Source: an uncultured Actinomycetes bacterium (GTDB lineage Bacteria; Actinomycetota; Thermoleophilia; Solirubrobacterales; Thermoleophilaceae). From it: 16,855 bases of DNA. The DNA is taken from contig CAMLNW010000026.1 in NCBI GenBank assembly GCA_946481495.1, positions 1 through 16,855 on the forward strand. The letters are read 5' to 3'. The notes beneath the pieces were generated by a model. That model worked only from the letters and a program-made list of their open reading frames with translations. It had not been told where the DNA came from and made no database searches. The translations under genes and the position numbers were made by a program. Positions 6,707 through 13,040 of this stretch are shown piece by piece; within the stretch, counting starts at the first letter, position 1, and the number at the start of each line of letters is the position of its first letter.

Positions 6707-7870
6707 ATGCCTGAAGCAGTCATCGTCGACGCCGTCCGCACCCCGATCGGACGCGCTTTCAAGGGATCACTGGCCTCGCTGCGGCCGGACGACACCGCCG
6801 CATTCACCGTCGATCAGCTCCTCGAGCGCAACCCGGGCCTCGACCCGGCGCTCGTCGAGGAGGTCATCACCGGTTGTGGCTTCCCGCAGGGCAAGCAGGC
6901 CTTCAACATCGGCCGGATCGTCGCGCTGCTGTCGGAGAAGCTGCCGCAGACCGTCAACGGCGTGACCGTCTCGCGCTACTGCGCATCCGGTCTCGACGCG
7001 ATCCGCTACGCGGCCAACAACGTCAAGGCCGGCCAGGGTGACGTCTACATCGCCGCCGGCGTCGAGTTCGTCTCGCAGTACAACGAGCGCAACGAGGTCG
7101 CCGGCGACGCCGACAAGAGCGAGTTCCTCCAGGGCAAGGAGCCCGGCCAGCCCGACGTCTACATCGCGATGGGCGAGACGGCCGTCAACGTCGCCAACAA
7201 GTACGGCGTGACGCGCGAGGCGATGGACGAGTACGCCCAGCGCTCGCAGGAGCTGGCCGTGCAGTCGCAGGAGAGCGGCTTCTTCGACCGCGAGATCGTC
7301 CCGGTCACACTGGCCGACGGCACCGTCGTCTCCAAGGACGACGGCCCGCGCGCCTCGTCGACGCTCGAGAAGCTCGCCGAGCTGCCCGAGGCGTTCGGCG
7401 GCGGCGGCGTGACCGCCGGGAACTCGTGCCCGCTCAACGACGGCGCGGCCGCCGCGCTGATCATGTCCGACGAGAAGGCGAAGGCGCTCGGCCTGACCCC
7501 GCGTGCGCGGATCATCACGGCCGCGACGGCCGGCAACGAGCCCGAGTACATGGGGGTGGCCCCGATCGGCGCGATCAAGAAGGCGCTCGACCGCGCCGGC
7601 ATGACGATCGCCGACGTCGACACCGTCGAGCTCAACGAGGCGTTCGCCGCCCAGGTGATTCCGATCATGGACGAGTGCGGCATCTCGCTCGACAAGATGA
7701 ACCCGCACGGCGGCGCGATCGCGCTCGGCCACCCGTTCGGCCAGACCGGCGTGCGCATCATGACCACGCTGATCAACGGCCTCGAGTCCGACGACAAGAC
7801 GATCGGCCTCGAGACGATGTGCGTCGCCGGTGGTCAGGGCGAGGCGATGATTGTGGAGCGCCTGAGCTAG
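6707..7870 (+). CDS. Acetyl-CoA acyltransferase (thiolase)
   Basis: This 387-aa protein is a full-length thiolase, which cleaves 3-ketoacyl-CoA with CoA or condenses two acyl-CoA. The nucleophilic Cys92 is in VSRYCASGLDAI, the NEAFA motif in VELNEAFAAQV, His342 in GGAIALGHPFGQTG, and the acid/base Cys372 in CVAGGQGEA (the family usually reads CxGGGxG). The N-terminus EAVIVDAVRTPIGRAFKGSL is typical. The sequence looks closest to degradative FadA-like enzymes of actinobacteria, and the preceding dehydrogenase would supply its substrate. AAGGGAGA about 9 bases before the ATG supports the start. It ends 17 bases before a strong hairpin (7888-7911) that separates it from the convergent polyketide synthase gene. 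No acyl-CoA dehydrogenase or enoyl-CoA hydratase is nearby, so this is only a partial beta-oxidation set. Confidence 0.94.
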   Translation: MPEAVIVDAVRTPIGRAFKGSLASLRPDDTAAFTVDQLLERNPGLDPALVEEVITGCGFPQGKQAFNIGRIVALLSEKLPQTVNGVTVSRYCASGLDAIRYAANNVKAGQGDVYIAAGVEFVSQYNERNEVAGDADKSEFLQGKEPGQPDVYIAMGETAVNVANKYGVTREAMDEYAQRSQELAVQSQESGFFDREIVPVTLADGTVVSKDDGPRASSTLEKLAELPEAFGGGGVTAGNSCPLNDGAAAALIMSDEKAKALGLTPRARIITAATAGNEPEYMGVAPIGAIKKALDRAGMTIADVDTVELNEAFAAQVIPIMDECGISLDKMNPHGGAIALGHPFGQTGVRIMTTLINGLESDDKTIGLETMCVAGGQGEAMIVERLS

Positions 7871-7876
7871 TCAGAC

Positions 7877-7917
7877 GTAGAGGTGGTGGGGCGCGGCTCC
7901 GGCCGCGCCCCGTCTAC
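7877..7917. terminator. Bidirectional terminator hairpin between thiolase and type III PKS
   Basis: GGGGCGCGGC (7888-7897) pairs perfectly with GCCGCGCCCC (7902-7911) around a TCCG loop, a member of the stable UNCG tetraloop class. GTAGA (7877-7881) and TCTAC (7913-7917) can extend the base. There is no strong U tract, as is common for actinobacterial terminators. It fills the 43-base gap between two convergent genes and can serve both. Confidence 0.65.
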
Positions 7918-9026
7918 CAGCGCAGGAGCATTAGGCCCACAGTAACCCCGGGGCCGATGGTGAGCATCAGCCCGAGCTCGCCCGGGTTGGGCTCGTTGCG
8001 CTCGGCGACGCCCTTGAGCACGTAGAAGCTCGACGGGGTGCCCATATTGCCGTGGTTGGCGAGCGTGTCGTAGCTGACCTGGACGTCGTCGCGGCTGAGG
8101 CCAAGGCCCTCCTCGACGCCCTCGATGATCCCGCGCCCACCGGGGTGGATCATCCAGTGCTCGATCCGGTCGCGAGTCAGCCCGCGCTCGGCGAGGAAGT
8201 CGTCGACGAGCTTGCCGACGCCCTCACGCGCGATCGTGGGCAGCTCACGCCCCATGTGCATGTAGCTGTCGTCGGCGCTGACGCGGAACTGGACCGAGCC
8301 GAGCGTGTCCTCGACCTGGTGAACCTTGGACGCCAGCAGCGCGGGGCCGGCGGAGGCGGCGTCACGGGTTAGGACCGCGGCCGCGCAACCGTCGCCGAAC
8401 AGCGACGAGCCGACGATCTTCGTCTTCTCGTCGTCGGGGCCGACGGTCGTCAGGAAGCCGGTGATGCTCTCGGCGCCGACGACTAAGGCGCGCGACTCGG
8501 GCTTCTCGAGCAGCGCCTGCGACGCTAGCTTGAACAGCGGCACGGCGCTCGCACAACCGACGCCGAGCACGTGGTACTTATCGGTCGACGGGTCGAGGCC
8601 GAGCTCATTGACGAGCTTGTGGGCGAGCGTCGGTCCACCGAGCGAGTAGTAGTTGGCGGTGACGACCGTGGAGATGTCGCCGGGATCGCAGTCGAGCTTG
8701 CCGACCGCCTCGAGCGCCATCGCGAGCAGGTGATCCTCGGAGTACTCGACACGCGACTGGAGCCTGCTCGACAACAGCTCCGGGGTGATCGCGAACTGGC
8801 GGTTCTGGACACCACAGACGTTGAAGATGTGCTCGGCGAACTCGTTGCCGCGCAGCCCGAGCAGGTCGAGCATCTCGTCCTGGCTGTAGGAGGCGGTCGG
8901 GTTGGCCGTGGCGAGCTGGTCGATACGCGCCGCGAAACGCGGCGAGCCACCCTCGGACTCGTTGCCCAGCGGGTGCTCTCGGCGGCGCCGGTGGGATGCG
9001 CCGCGCCTCATGCTCGCCCTTGACAT
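7914..9026 (-). CDS. Type III polyketide synthase (chalcone synthase-like)
   Basis: The product (370 aa, family 350-400) shows the thiolase-fold signatures of type III PKS. Numbered from the ATG at 9026, these are the nucleophilic Cys158 in VLGVGCASAVPLFKLA, His294 in WMIHPGGRGIIEGVEEGLGL, and Asn327 in ANHGNMGTPS, which together form the Cys-His-Asn triad. SSLFGDGCAAAVL and the C-terminal GPGVTVG loop are also typical. Such enzymes extend acyl-CoA starters with malonyl-CoA without an acyl carrier protein, making for example alkylpyrones, alkylresorcinols or tetrahydroxynaphthalene; the product here cannot be told. The Asn-containing loop argues against a FabH-type ketosynthase only in combination with the CHS-like N-terminus, so a FabH relative is the alternative. 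A second ATG at 9011 has AAGGGCGAG just upstream; the one at 9026 sits 7 bases after TATAAC. No tailoring gene lies on its strand. Confidence 0.88.
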   Translation of the reverse strand: MSRASMRRGASHRRRREHPLGNESEGGSPRFAARIDQLATANPTASYSQDEMLDLLGLRGNEFAEHIFNVCGVQNRQFAITPELLSSRLQSRVEYSEDHLLAMALEAVGKLDCDPGDISTVVTANYYSLGGPTLAHKLVNELGLDPSTDKYHVLGVGCASAVPLFKLASQALLEKPESRALVVGAESITGFLTTVGPDDEKTKIVGSSLFGDGCAAAVLTRDAASAGPALLASKVHQVEDTLGSVQFRVSADDSYMHMGRELPTIAREGVGKLVDDFLAERGLTRDRIEHWMIHPGGRGIIEGVEEGLGLSRDDVQVSYDTLANHGNMGTPSSFYVLKGVAERNEPNPGELGLMLTIGPGVTVGLMLLRW

Positions 9027-9033
9027 CGCCTGA

Positions 9034-9039
9034 GTTATA
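9034..9039 (-). promoter_or_regulatory. Candidate -10 box (TATAAC) of the type III PKS gene
   Basis: TATAAC on the minus strand is the closest match to a consensus -10 among the short-gap boxes here. Initiation 7 bases on would coincide with the ATG at 9026 (leaderless), or give a 15-base leader to the ATG at 9011, which has its own AAGGG. No -35 is clear. Confidence 0.45.
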
Positions 9040-9096
9040 CCGAGCGGCCAAGCCGAGTTGCGCGTTTGGGCTGATTCGGTCCCGCTTGTCGCGGGG

Positions 9097-9102
9097 TAGT
9101 CT
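9097..9102 (+). promoter_or_regulatory. Candidate -10 box (TAGTCT) of the quinone oxidoreductase gene
   Basis: TAGTCT is followed by CCCGGCCC (8 bases) and the ATG at 9111, with no ribosome binding site. This is the same geometry as at glpX and the SDR gene. Confidence 0.4.
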
Positions 9103-9110
9103 CCCGGCCC

Positions 9111-10049
9111 ATGCGAGCAGTCACGATCGCCGATGGCGCCCTCGTGGTGGCCGACCGGCCAGATCCCAAACCCGGGCCCGGAGAGGTCTTGGTGGCGGTG
9201 CGCGCGGCCGGCATCAACGGCGCCGACATCCTGCAACGCAAGGGCGCCTACCCCGCGCCGCCGGGTGCTCCAGCGGACATTCCCGGCCTCGAGCTGGCCG
9301 GCGAAGTCGTCGAGCGTGGCGCTGTCGCCGAGCGCTTCGCGATCGGCGACCGCGTGATGGCGGTCGTCGGCGGCGGCGGTCAGGCGGAGTTGGCCGTGCT
9401 GCACGAGCGCGCGGCGATGCCGGTCCCGGACGCGATCGATTGGCCGCAAGCCGGCGGACTCGCCGAGGTCTTCGTCACCGCCCACGACGCAATCTTCGGA
9501 CAGGCTGGCCTGCGTCCCGGCGAGCGACTGCTCGTGCACGGTGGCGCCGGCGGCGTCGGAACGGCCGCGATCCAGCTCGGCCGCGCGGCCGGCGCACGGG
9601 TCACGGCGACCGTTCGCAACGAGGCACTGCGGCCAGAGGTCGCAAAGCTCGGCGCGGAGGCGATCGCGCCCGACGGGTTCGAGGAACATGGCCCATTCGA
9701 CGTGGTGCTGGAGCTGATCGGCGCGCCGAATATGGCCGGCAACCTGAAGGCGCTCGAGACCGGCGGCCGGATCGTCGTGATCGGCGTCGGCGCCGGCTTC
9801 AAGGCCGATGTCAACCTGCTCGCGGTGATGGGCAAGCGCGCGACGATCGGCGGCTCGACGCTGCGCGCGCGGCCGCTCGAGCAGAAGGCGATCGCGATGC
9901 GGCGCGTCGAGGCAGAGGTCCTTCCGCTGTTCGACTCGGGCGCGCTGACCGTCCCGGTCGCGGCGACCTTCCCGCTTGCGGATGCCGAGGCCGCCTACGA
10001 GCGGTTCAGCGCGGGCGGCAAGCTCGGCAAAGTGGTTCTGACCGTCTAG
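9111..10049 (+). CDS. NAD(P)H:quinone oxidoreductase, PIG3/zinc-free MDR family
   Basis: The 312-aa protein is a medium-chain dehydrogenase/reductase without zinc ligands. The N-terminal GroES-like domain has PGPGEVLVAVRAAGINGADI, LQRKGAYPAPPGAPADIPGL, ELAGEV and FAIGDRVMAVVGGGGQAELA. The Rossmann domain has the nucleotide loop LVHGGAGGVGTAAIQLGRA (141-159). This pattern is that of the PIG3 (TP53I3)-like quinone oxidoreductases, which reduce quinones or enones with NADPH. The start is the ATG at 9111, 8 bases after a TAGTCT and without a Shine-Dalgarno sequence. It is divergent from the polyketide synthase across 84 bases, so the two may be co-regulated; reduction of a polyketide-derived quinone is conceivable but unproven. 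Its TAG stop overlaps that of the convergent tetR gene through a shared CTAG. Confidence 0.9.
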   Translation: MRAVTIADGALVVADRPDPKPGPGEVLVAVRAAGINGADILQRKGAYPAPPGAPADIPGLELAGEVVERGAVAERFAIGDRVMAVVGGGGQAELAVLHERAAMPVPDAIDWPQAGGLAEVFVTAHDAIFGQAGLRPGERLLVHGGAGGVGTAAIQLGRAAGARVTATVRNEALRPEVAKLGAEAIAPDGFEEHGPFDVVLELIGAPNMAGNLKALETGGRIVVIGVGAGFKADVNLLAVMGKRATIGGSTLRARPLEQKAIAMRRVEAEVLPLFDSGALTVPVAATFPLADAEAAYERFSAGGKLGKVVLTV

Positions 10050-10648
10050 CTCGCGGCGCGTAAGCCTTCGAGTAGACCGATCAGGGCCGGCTCAACCTCG
10101 GCGCGCGCGGTCTCCGCGTTCGTGGCGTTGGCGATCACCATGCCAGCCTCGCCCATCGCGCCGAGCAATAGGTGGGCGAGCGGGCGGACCGGCTGACGGC
10201 GCAGGACGCCGGCATCCATGCCGACCTGGAGGCCGGCGATCACGACCCCGAGCCCGTGGCGCATGTCGATCTCGCGCCACTCCTCCCAGCCGAGCACGGA
10301 CGGCGCGTCGACGAGCGTGACACGGGTGATTGCCGGGTCGGTGCAAACGTCGAGCAGGGCGCGCGCGCCGACCACCAGCAGCTCATAGGGGTCGCCGTCA
10401 GCGTCCGCCATCTGAGCCGCGACCGTCGCGACCACTTCGGCCTCGATCTGCTCATGCACTGCGCGGAAGAGGTCCTTCTTGTCGGCGAAGTGGTGGTAGA
10501 GCGCGCCACGTGTGACCTGGGCGGCGCGGACGATCTCCTCGGTGCCGACGCCACCATAGCCGTGCTCGGTGAACAGCTCGCGCGCCGCCCGCATCAGCGT
10601 CGCGCGTGTCGCCTCGCCCTGCTCCGCCTTGGTCGTCTTGGCCTCCAT
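10046..10648 (-). CDS. TetR-family transcriptional regulator
   Basis: This 200-aa protein has the TetR layout. An N-terminal helix-turn-helix domain covers about residues 12-60, with ATLMRAARELFTEHGYGGVG, TEEIVRAAQVTRGALYHHF and ADKKDLFRAVHEQIE. It is followed by a helical ligand-binding and dimerisation domain with WEEWREIDMRHGLGVVIAGL and an alanine- and glycine-rich helix near 165-185. The ligand is unknown. The ATG at 10648 is chosen over a TTG at 10684 because the longer version would place the start inside the palindrome at 10677-10697. TAGGGT lies 10 bases upstream of the chosen ATG. The palindrome overlaps where the -35 of this gene would be, so autorepression together with control of the divergent hydrolase operon is the likely arrangement. 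Confidence 0.92.
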   Translation of the reverse strand: MEAKTTKAEQGEATRATLMRAARELFTEHGYGGVGTEEIVRAAQVTRGALYHHFADKKDLFRAVHEQIEAEVVATVAAQMADADGDPYELLVVGARALLDVCTDPAITRVTLVDAPSVLGWEEWREIDMRHGLGVVIAGLQVGMDAGVLRRQPVRPLAHLLLGAMGEAGMVIANATNAETARAEVEPALIGLLEGLRAAS

Positions 10649-10658
10649 CGGTGGCTTG

Positions 10659-10664
10659 ACCCTA
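10659..10664 (-). promoter_or_regulatory. Candidate -10 box (TAGGGT) of tetR
   Basis: TAGGGT on the minus strand is 10 bases before the ATG at 10648. With a 17-base spacer the -35 hexamer would read TGTTTG at 10682-10687, exactly at the centre of the palindromic operator. Confidence 0.4.
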
Positions 10665-10676
10665 CCGCTCGGCACC

Positions 10677-10697
10677 ACATACAAACAGTCTGTATGT
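10677..10697. promoter_or_regulatory. TetR-type palindromic operator
   Basis: The 21-bp site has perfect 7-base arms ACATACA (10677-10683) and TGTATGT (10691-10697). Between them lies AACAGTC, in which a further AC/GT pair is symmetric, leaving only one mismatched position pair around the central base at 10687. Such CATACA/TGTATG arms are typical of TetR-family operators. It lies between tetR and the hydrolase gene, overlapping the candidate promoter elements of both. A TTGACC at 10656-10661 with TACAAA at 10680-10685 (18-base spacer) could be the hydrolase promoter, its -10 inside the operator. Confidence 0.8.
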
Positions 10698-10705
10698 TAG
10701 TCGTT

Positions 10706-11602
10706 ATGAGTCATCTCTCAGAGCGCGCAGGCTGGCGAGCGCCGATCCTCGGGGAGGCGAAGCAGCTCGACCTGCCGAGCGGCCGCCTCAGGTACCACGA
10801 TGTCGGCTCGGGTCCGCCGATCGTCTTCGTCCACGGCCTGCTCGTGAACGCCAATCTCTGGCGCAAGCTCGTTGAGCGGCTCGCGCCCGACTTCCGTTGC
10901 GTCGTGCTCGATCTTCCGCTGGGCTCGCACGTGCTGCCCCTGGCGCCCGGCACGCCGAACGCCGTTCCCGACGTCGCCGCCTCGATAGCCGACGCAATCG
11001 ATGCGCTCGGCCTCGACGACGTCACGCTCGTCGGCAACGACAGTGGCGGAGCCCTGTCGCAGATCGTCGTCACCACCCGCCCCGAGCGGATCGGACGGCT
11101 GGTGCTGACCTCTTGCGACTATCGCGACAACTTCCCGCCGAAGCTCTTCTCCTACTTCAAGCCCGCCGCAGCCGTTCCCGGCCTGATGTGGGCGCTGCTA
11201 CAGCCGATGCGCTTCCGTCTACCGCGCCGCTCGCCGATCGCCTTCGGCTGGCTGACCAAGCGGCCGATCGACAGCGCGGCCGAGGACTCCTACATCCTGC
11301 CCGTGCTGCGCGATGCGGCTGTGCGCGCCGACGCGCGCGCCTTCATCAAGGGAGCCGACACGGCGCAGACCAACGCCGCGGCTGACCGCCTGCCACGCTT
11401 CGAGAAGCCGGCGCTGATCGCCTGGTCCGCCGACGACCGTGTCTTCCCAGTCGCCGATGCCCACAAGCTCGCCGCCGACCTGCCAAACGGTCGCGTCGAG
11501 TTCGTCGAGGACGCCTATACGTTCTCGATGGAGGACAACCCCGACCAGCTCGCCGAACTGATCGCAGGCTTCGTACGCGAGCCGATCGGAGGCGCGGCAT
11601 GA
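10706..11602 (+). CDS. Alpha/beta-hydrolase with Asp nucleophile elbow
   Basis: The 298-aa product has the alpha/beta-hydrolase core. The oxyanion-hole HG is at 43-44 in IVFVHGLLVNANLWRKL. The nucleophile elbow is VGNDSGGA, giving G-N-D-S-G with Asp112 in the nucleophile position as in haloalkane and fluoroacetate dehalogenases. An acidic residue is at Asp243 or Asp244 (AWSADDRVFP), before the last helix. Where the catalytic His is expected, the sequence reads EDAYTFSMEDNP (268-279) and no His is present. This combination (GND-type elbow, YTF near the end) is, as I recall, common in actinobacterial hydrolases of unknown substrate. The ATG at 10706 is 7 bases after TATGTT; an in-frame ATG at 10694 falls in the operator. 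It overlaps the DUF4345 gene by ATGA and is probably controlled by the divergent TetR. Confidence 0.87.
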   Translation: MSHLSERAGWRAPILGEAKQLDLPSGRLRYHDVGSGPPIVFVHGLLVNANLWRKLVERLAPDFRCVVLDLPLGSHVLPLAPGTPNAVPDVAASIADAIDALGLDDVTLVGNDSGGALSQIVVTTRPERIGRLVLTSCDYRDNFPPKLFSYFKPAAAVPGLMWALLQPMRFRLPRRSPIAFGWLTKRPIDSAAEDSYILPVLRDAAVRADARAFIKGADTAQTNAAADRLPRFEKPALIAWSADDRVFPVADAHKLAADLPNGRVEFVEDAYTFSMEDNPDQLAELIAGFVREPIGGAA

Positions 11603-11964
11603 GCGACGTGGCGATCCTCGTCGTCGCGGTCGGATTCGCGGCAATGGGGCTAGTGGCGCTCCTCCGTCCGTCTGAGATCCTGGCGCAGTTCGGCGTCGTG
11701 GTCGAGACCCCCGACGGCCGCAACGAGGTCAGCGCCGTCTACGGCGGCTTCGGGCTCGCGATCGCCGCGCTGTTGGCGGTAGCCGCACTCGGCGAACCGA
11801 CGACCGCGGACGGAATCGTCATCGCGGTCGCTGTCGCGACACTCGGGATGGCGGCCGGTCGGCTGCTAGCGGCGGTGCGCGAGCGGCCGTCCGGCCTCTA
11901 TCCCGTCTGGACCTATTTCGCGATCGAGATCGTCATGGCCGCGGCTCTACTGCTCACGGTCTGA
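11599..11964 (+). CDS. Small integral membrane protein, DUF4345-like
   Basis: This 121-aa protein is strongly hydrophobic with four predicted membrane segments, at about residues 3-22, 47-66, 70-90 and 102-120. Between the first and second is a conserved-looking loop with RPSEILAQFGV, then RNEVSAVYGGFGLAIAALL. The RNE-x-x-A-x-YGG pattern after the first segment resembles the DUF4345 family, whose function is unknown. It begins inside the hydrolase stop (ATGA), so translation is coupled and both belong to the TetR-linked operon. A role as membrane partner of the hydrolase is an inference from position only. Confidence 0.8.
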   Translation: MSDVAILVVAVGFAAMGLVALLRPSEILAQFGVVVETPDGRNEVSAVYGGFGLAIAALLAVAALGEPTTADGIVIAVAVATLGMAAGRLLAAVRERPSGLYPVWTYFAIEIVMAAALLLTV

Positions 11965-11979
11965 GCCTCTCGACGCAAC

Positions 11980-11997
11980 CGCTCAGCTAGCTGAGCG
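11980..11997. terminator. Perfect 18-bp palindrome, bidirectional terminator candidate
   Basis: CGCTCAGCTAGCTGAGCG is a perfect palindrome and folds as a 7-base-pair stem with CTAG loop. It lies between the convergent DUF4345 and sulfotransferase genes and contains the sulfotransferase stop codon (11987-11989). No U tract follows on either strand, so termination strength is uncertain. Confidence 0.45.
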
Positions 11998-12631
11998 CCG
12001 GCAGCCCGACCATCGAGCGGAACGACGCCGCGTCGTTGAGGTGCGGCATGTCGGTGTCCGGGACCGGGACCTCGAGGAACTCGCAGAGCGGCCCCCAACC
12101 CTGCTTGATCTCGTAGACGAGCAGCTTGTCCGCGGGGACCTTGCTCTTGACGTCCTCGTTGTGGCGGTTGAAGACGTCGAGGGCGAACTCCTTGTCGTCG
12201 AAGCGGCCGTCGAAGGTGCCGTTCCAGATGATCCCGTTGATCATCTTCATCGCCTCGGGCGAGACGGTGACGCTGCCACCCTCGAGCTCGCCCTTTGCCG
12301 CCGCCTGCGCGGAGGCGTGGATGCTCTTGCGGCAGCTCTCGTACCAGGACTCGGGGTCGCGGACGCTGAGCAGCACCTTGGCGTCCGGGAAGGTCTCCCA
12401 GATCTGCTCCCAGTAGGTGCAGGCGGGCCAGTCGACGGTCGACTCCCAGCCCTCGAAGACCTGGGCCCAGTCGGCGGGTTGACCGTCGGCGGCGGCCTGC
12501 CACTGCGGCAGCAGCTCCGGGAAGCGAGCGACATCGATCATGTGAAACGACGGGCCGAAGCCCAGCTGCTCGAGCGCTCCCTTGAGCGACATCGTCCCGG
12601 TACGGCCGAAACCGGCTCCAATGACCTTCAT
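11987..12631 (-). CDS. Sulfotransferase-family protein (Sulfotransfer_4-like)
   Basis: The 214-aa protein has the P-loop-like PAPS-binding motif at its very start (IGAGFGRTGTMSLKGALEQL, 4-23). FGPSFHMIDV and WPACTYWEQIWETFPDAKVL follow, then the 3'-phosphate-binding element LSVRDPESWYES (88-99). These match the bacterial sulfotransferase family found widely in actinobacteria, often annotated only by fold; the acceptor substrate is unknown and sulfation activity is unproven. The ATG at 12631 is preceded by AGGAGG about 10 bases upstream, one of the better ribosome binding sites in the window, and begins directly with the family motif; a longer in-frame start at 12685 would add a non-conserved tail. 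A TAGGTT at 12664-12669 may be the -10. It is divergent from the 103-aa gene and converges on DUF4345. Confidence 0.87.
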   Translation of the reverse strand: MKVIGAGFGRTGTMSLKGALEQLGFGPSFHMIDVARFPELLPQWQAAADGQPADWAQVFEGWESTVDWPACTYWEQIWETFPDAKVLLSVRDPESWYESCRKSIHASAQAAAKGELEGGSVTVSPEAMKMINGIIWNGTFDGRFDDKEFALDVFNRHNEDVKSKVPADKLLVYEIKQGWGPLCEFLEVPVPDTDMPHLNDAASFRSMVGLPALS

Positions 12632-12700
12632 CTGGCGGCGTCCTCCTCTTCGTTGGCCAGGAAAACCTATCCGTCCACCCCGCACGTGACCATTCCCGCG

Positions 12701-13012
12701 ATGCCTTCAGGTGGGAAGAGCGGCGGGCAGGACGCCGCCGCACGCGCCATGCGCGCGCTGGAACGCGGCGCGACGACGCTCGGCGCCCAGGTCGCGCGCT
12801 CGGTTCAGGAGCGCTGGGCAAGGCTGCCGGCAGACCAGCGCGAGAAGCTCGAGGCGCTCGTGCCGCCACGGCCGGACATCAGCGAGATCGAGGTGCGCGA
12901 CCTGCGCGCGGAGCTGACGCGCGAGCTTGACCGGCTCGCCGGGGCGAACATCAGGGCGTCGCGACGGGGCGATCAGGTCGCCGGCGAGGCGCCGCCCGAC
13001 GGTCAGTTGTAA
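12701..13012 (+). CDS. Small helical hypothetical protein, 103 aa
   Basis: I do not recognise this protein. After a flexible Gly/Ser start (MPSGGKSGGQ) it is predicted almost entirely helical: DAAARAMRALERGATTLGAQ, VARSVQERWARLPADQREKL, then VPPRPDISEIEVRDLRAELT and ELDRLAGANI. The second helical part has a heptad-like pattern that could form a coiled coil, and the tail is polar. No membrane segment or signal is present. The ATG at 12701 has no clear ribosome binding site; an in-frame GTG at 12686 is an alternative. It ends 28 bases before the ABC transporter ATPase gene on the same strand, but a TAGGGT in that gap suggests a separate promoter. The reading frame is plausible but short, so certainty is moderate. 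Confidence 0.55.
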   Translation: MPSGGKSGGQDAAARAMRALERGATTLGAQVARSVQERWARLPADQREKLEALVPPRPDISEIEVRDLRAELTRELDRLAGANIRASRRGDQVAGEAPPDGQL

Positions 13013-13022
13013 AGAAGGCGGC

Positions 13023-13028
13023 TAGGGT
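13023..13028 (+). promoter_or_regulatory. Candidate -10 box (TAGGGT) of the osmoprotectant transporter operon
   Basis: TAGGGT lies 12 bases before the ATG at 13041. An AGGA between them (13029-13032, 8 bases from the ATG) could serve as ribosome binding site, so this may be a short-leader rather than a strictly leaderless message. Confidence 0.35.
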
Positions 13029-13040
13029 AGGACGCGGACC

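Noticed and set aside
6767..7732. 321-aa minus-strand open frame
   Set aside because: It is a mirror of the thiolase gene with repetitive Val/Arg/Asp composition and no family resemblance.
9027..9689. N-terminal extension of the polyketide synthase to 591 aa
   Set aside because: The extension overlaps the divergent quinone oxidoreductase gene and shows no PKS-like or other domain; start codons at 9026 or 9011 fit the family length.
10172..10705. Upstream extension of the hydrolase frame to 476 aa
   Set aside because: It is antisense to tetR and would run through the operator; the family-like N-terminus starts at 10706.
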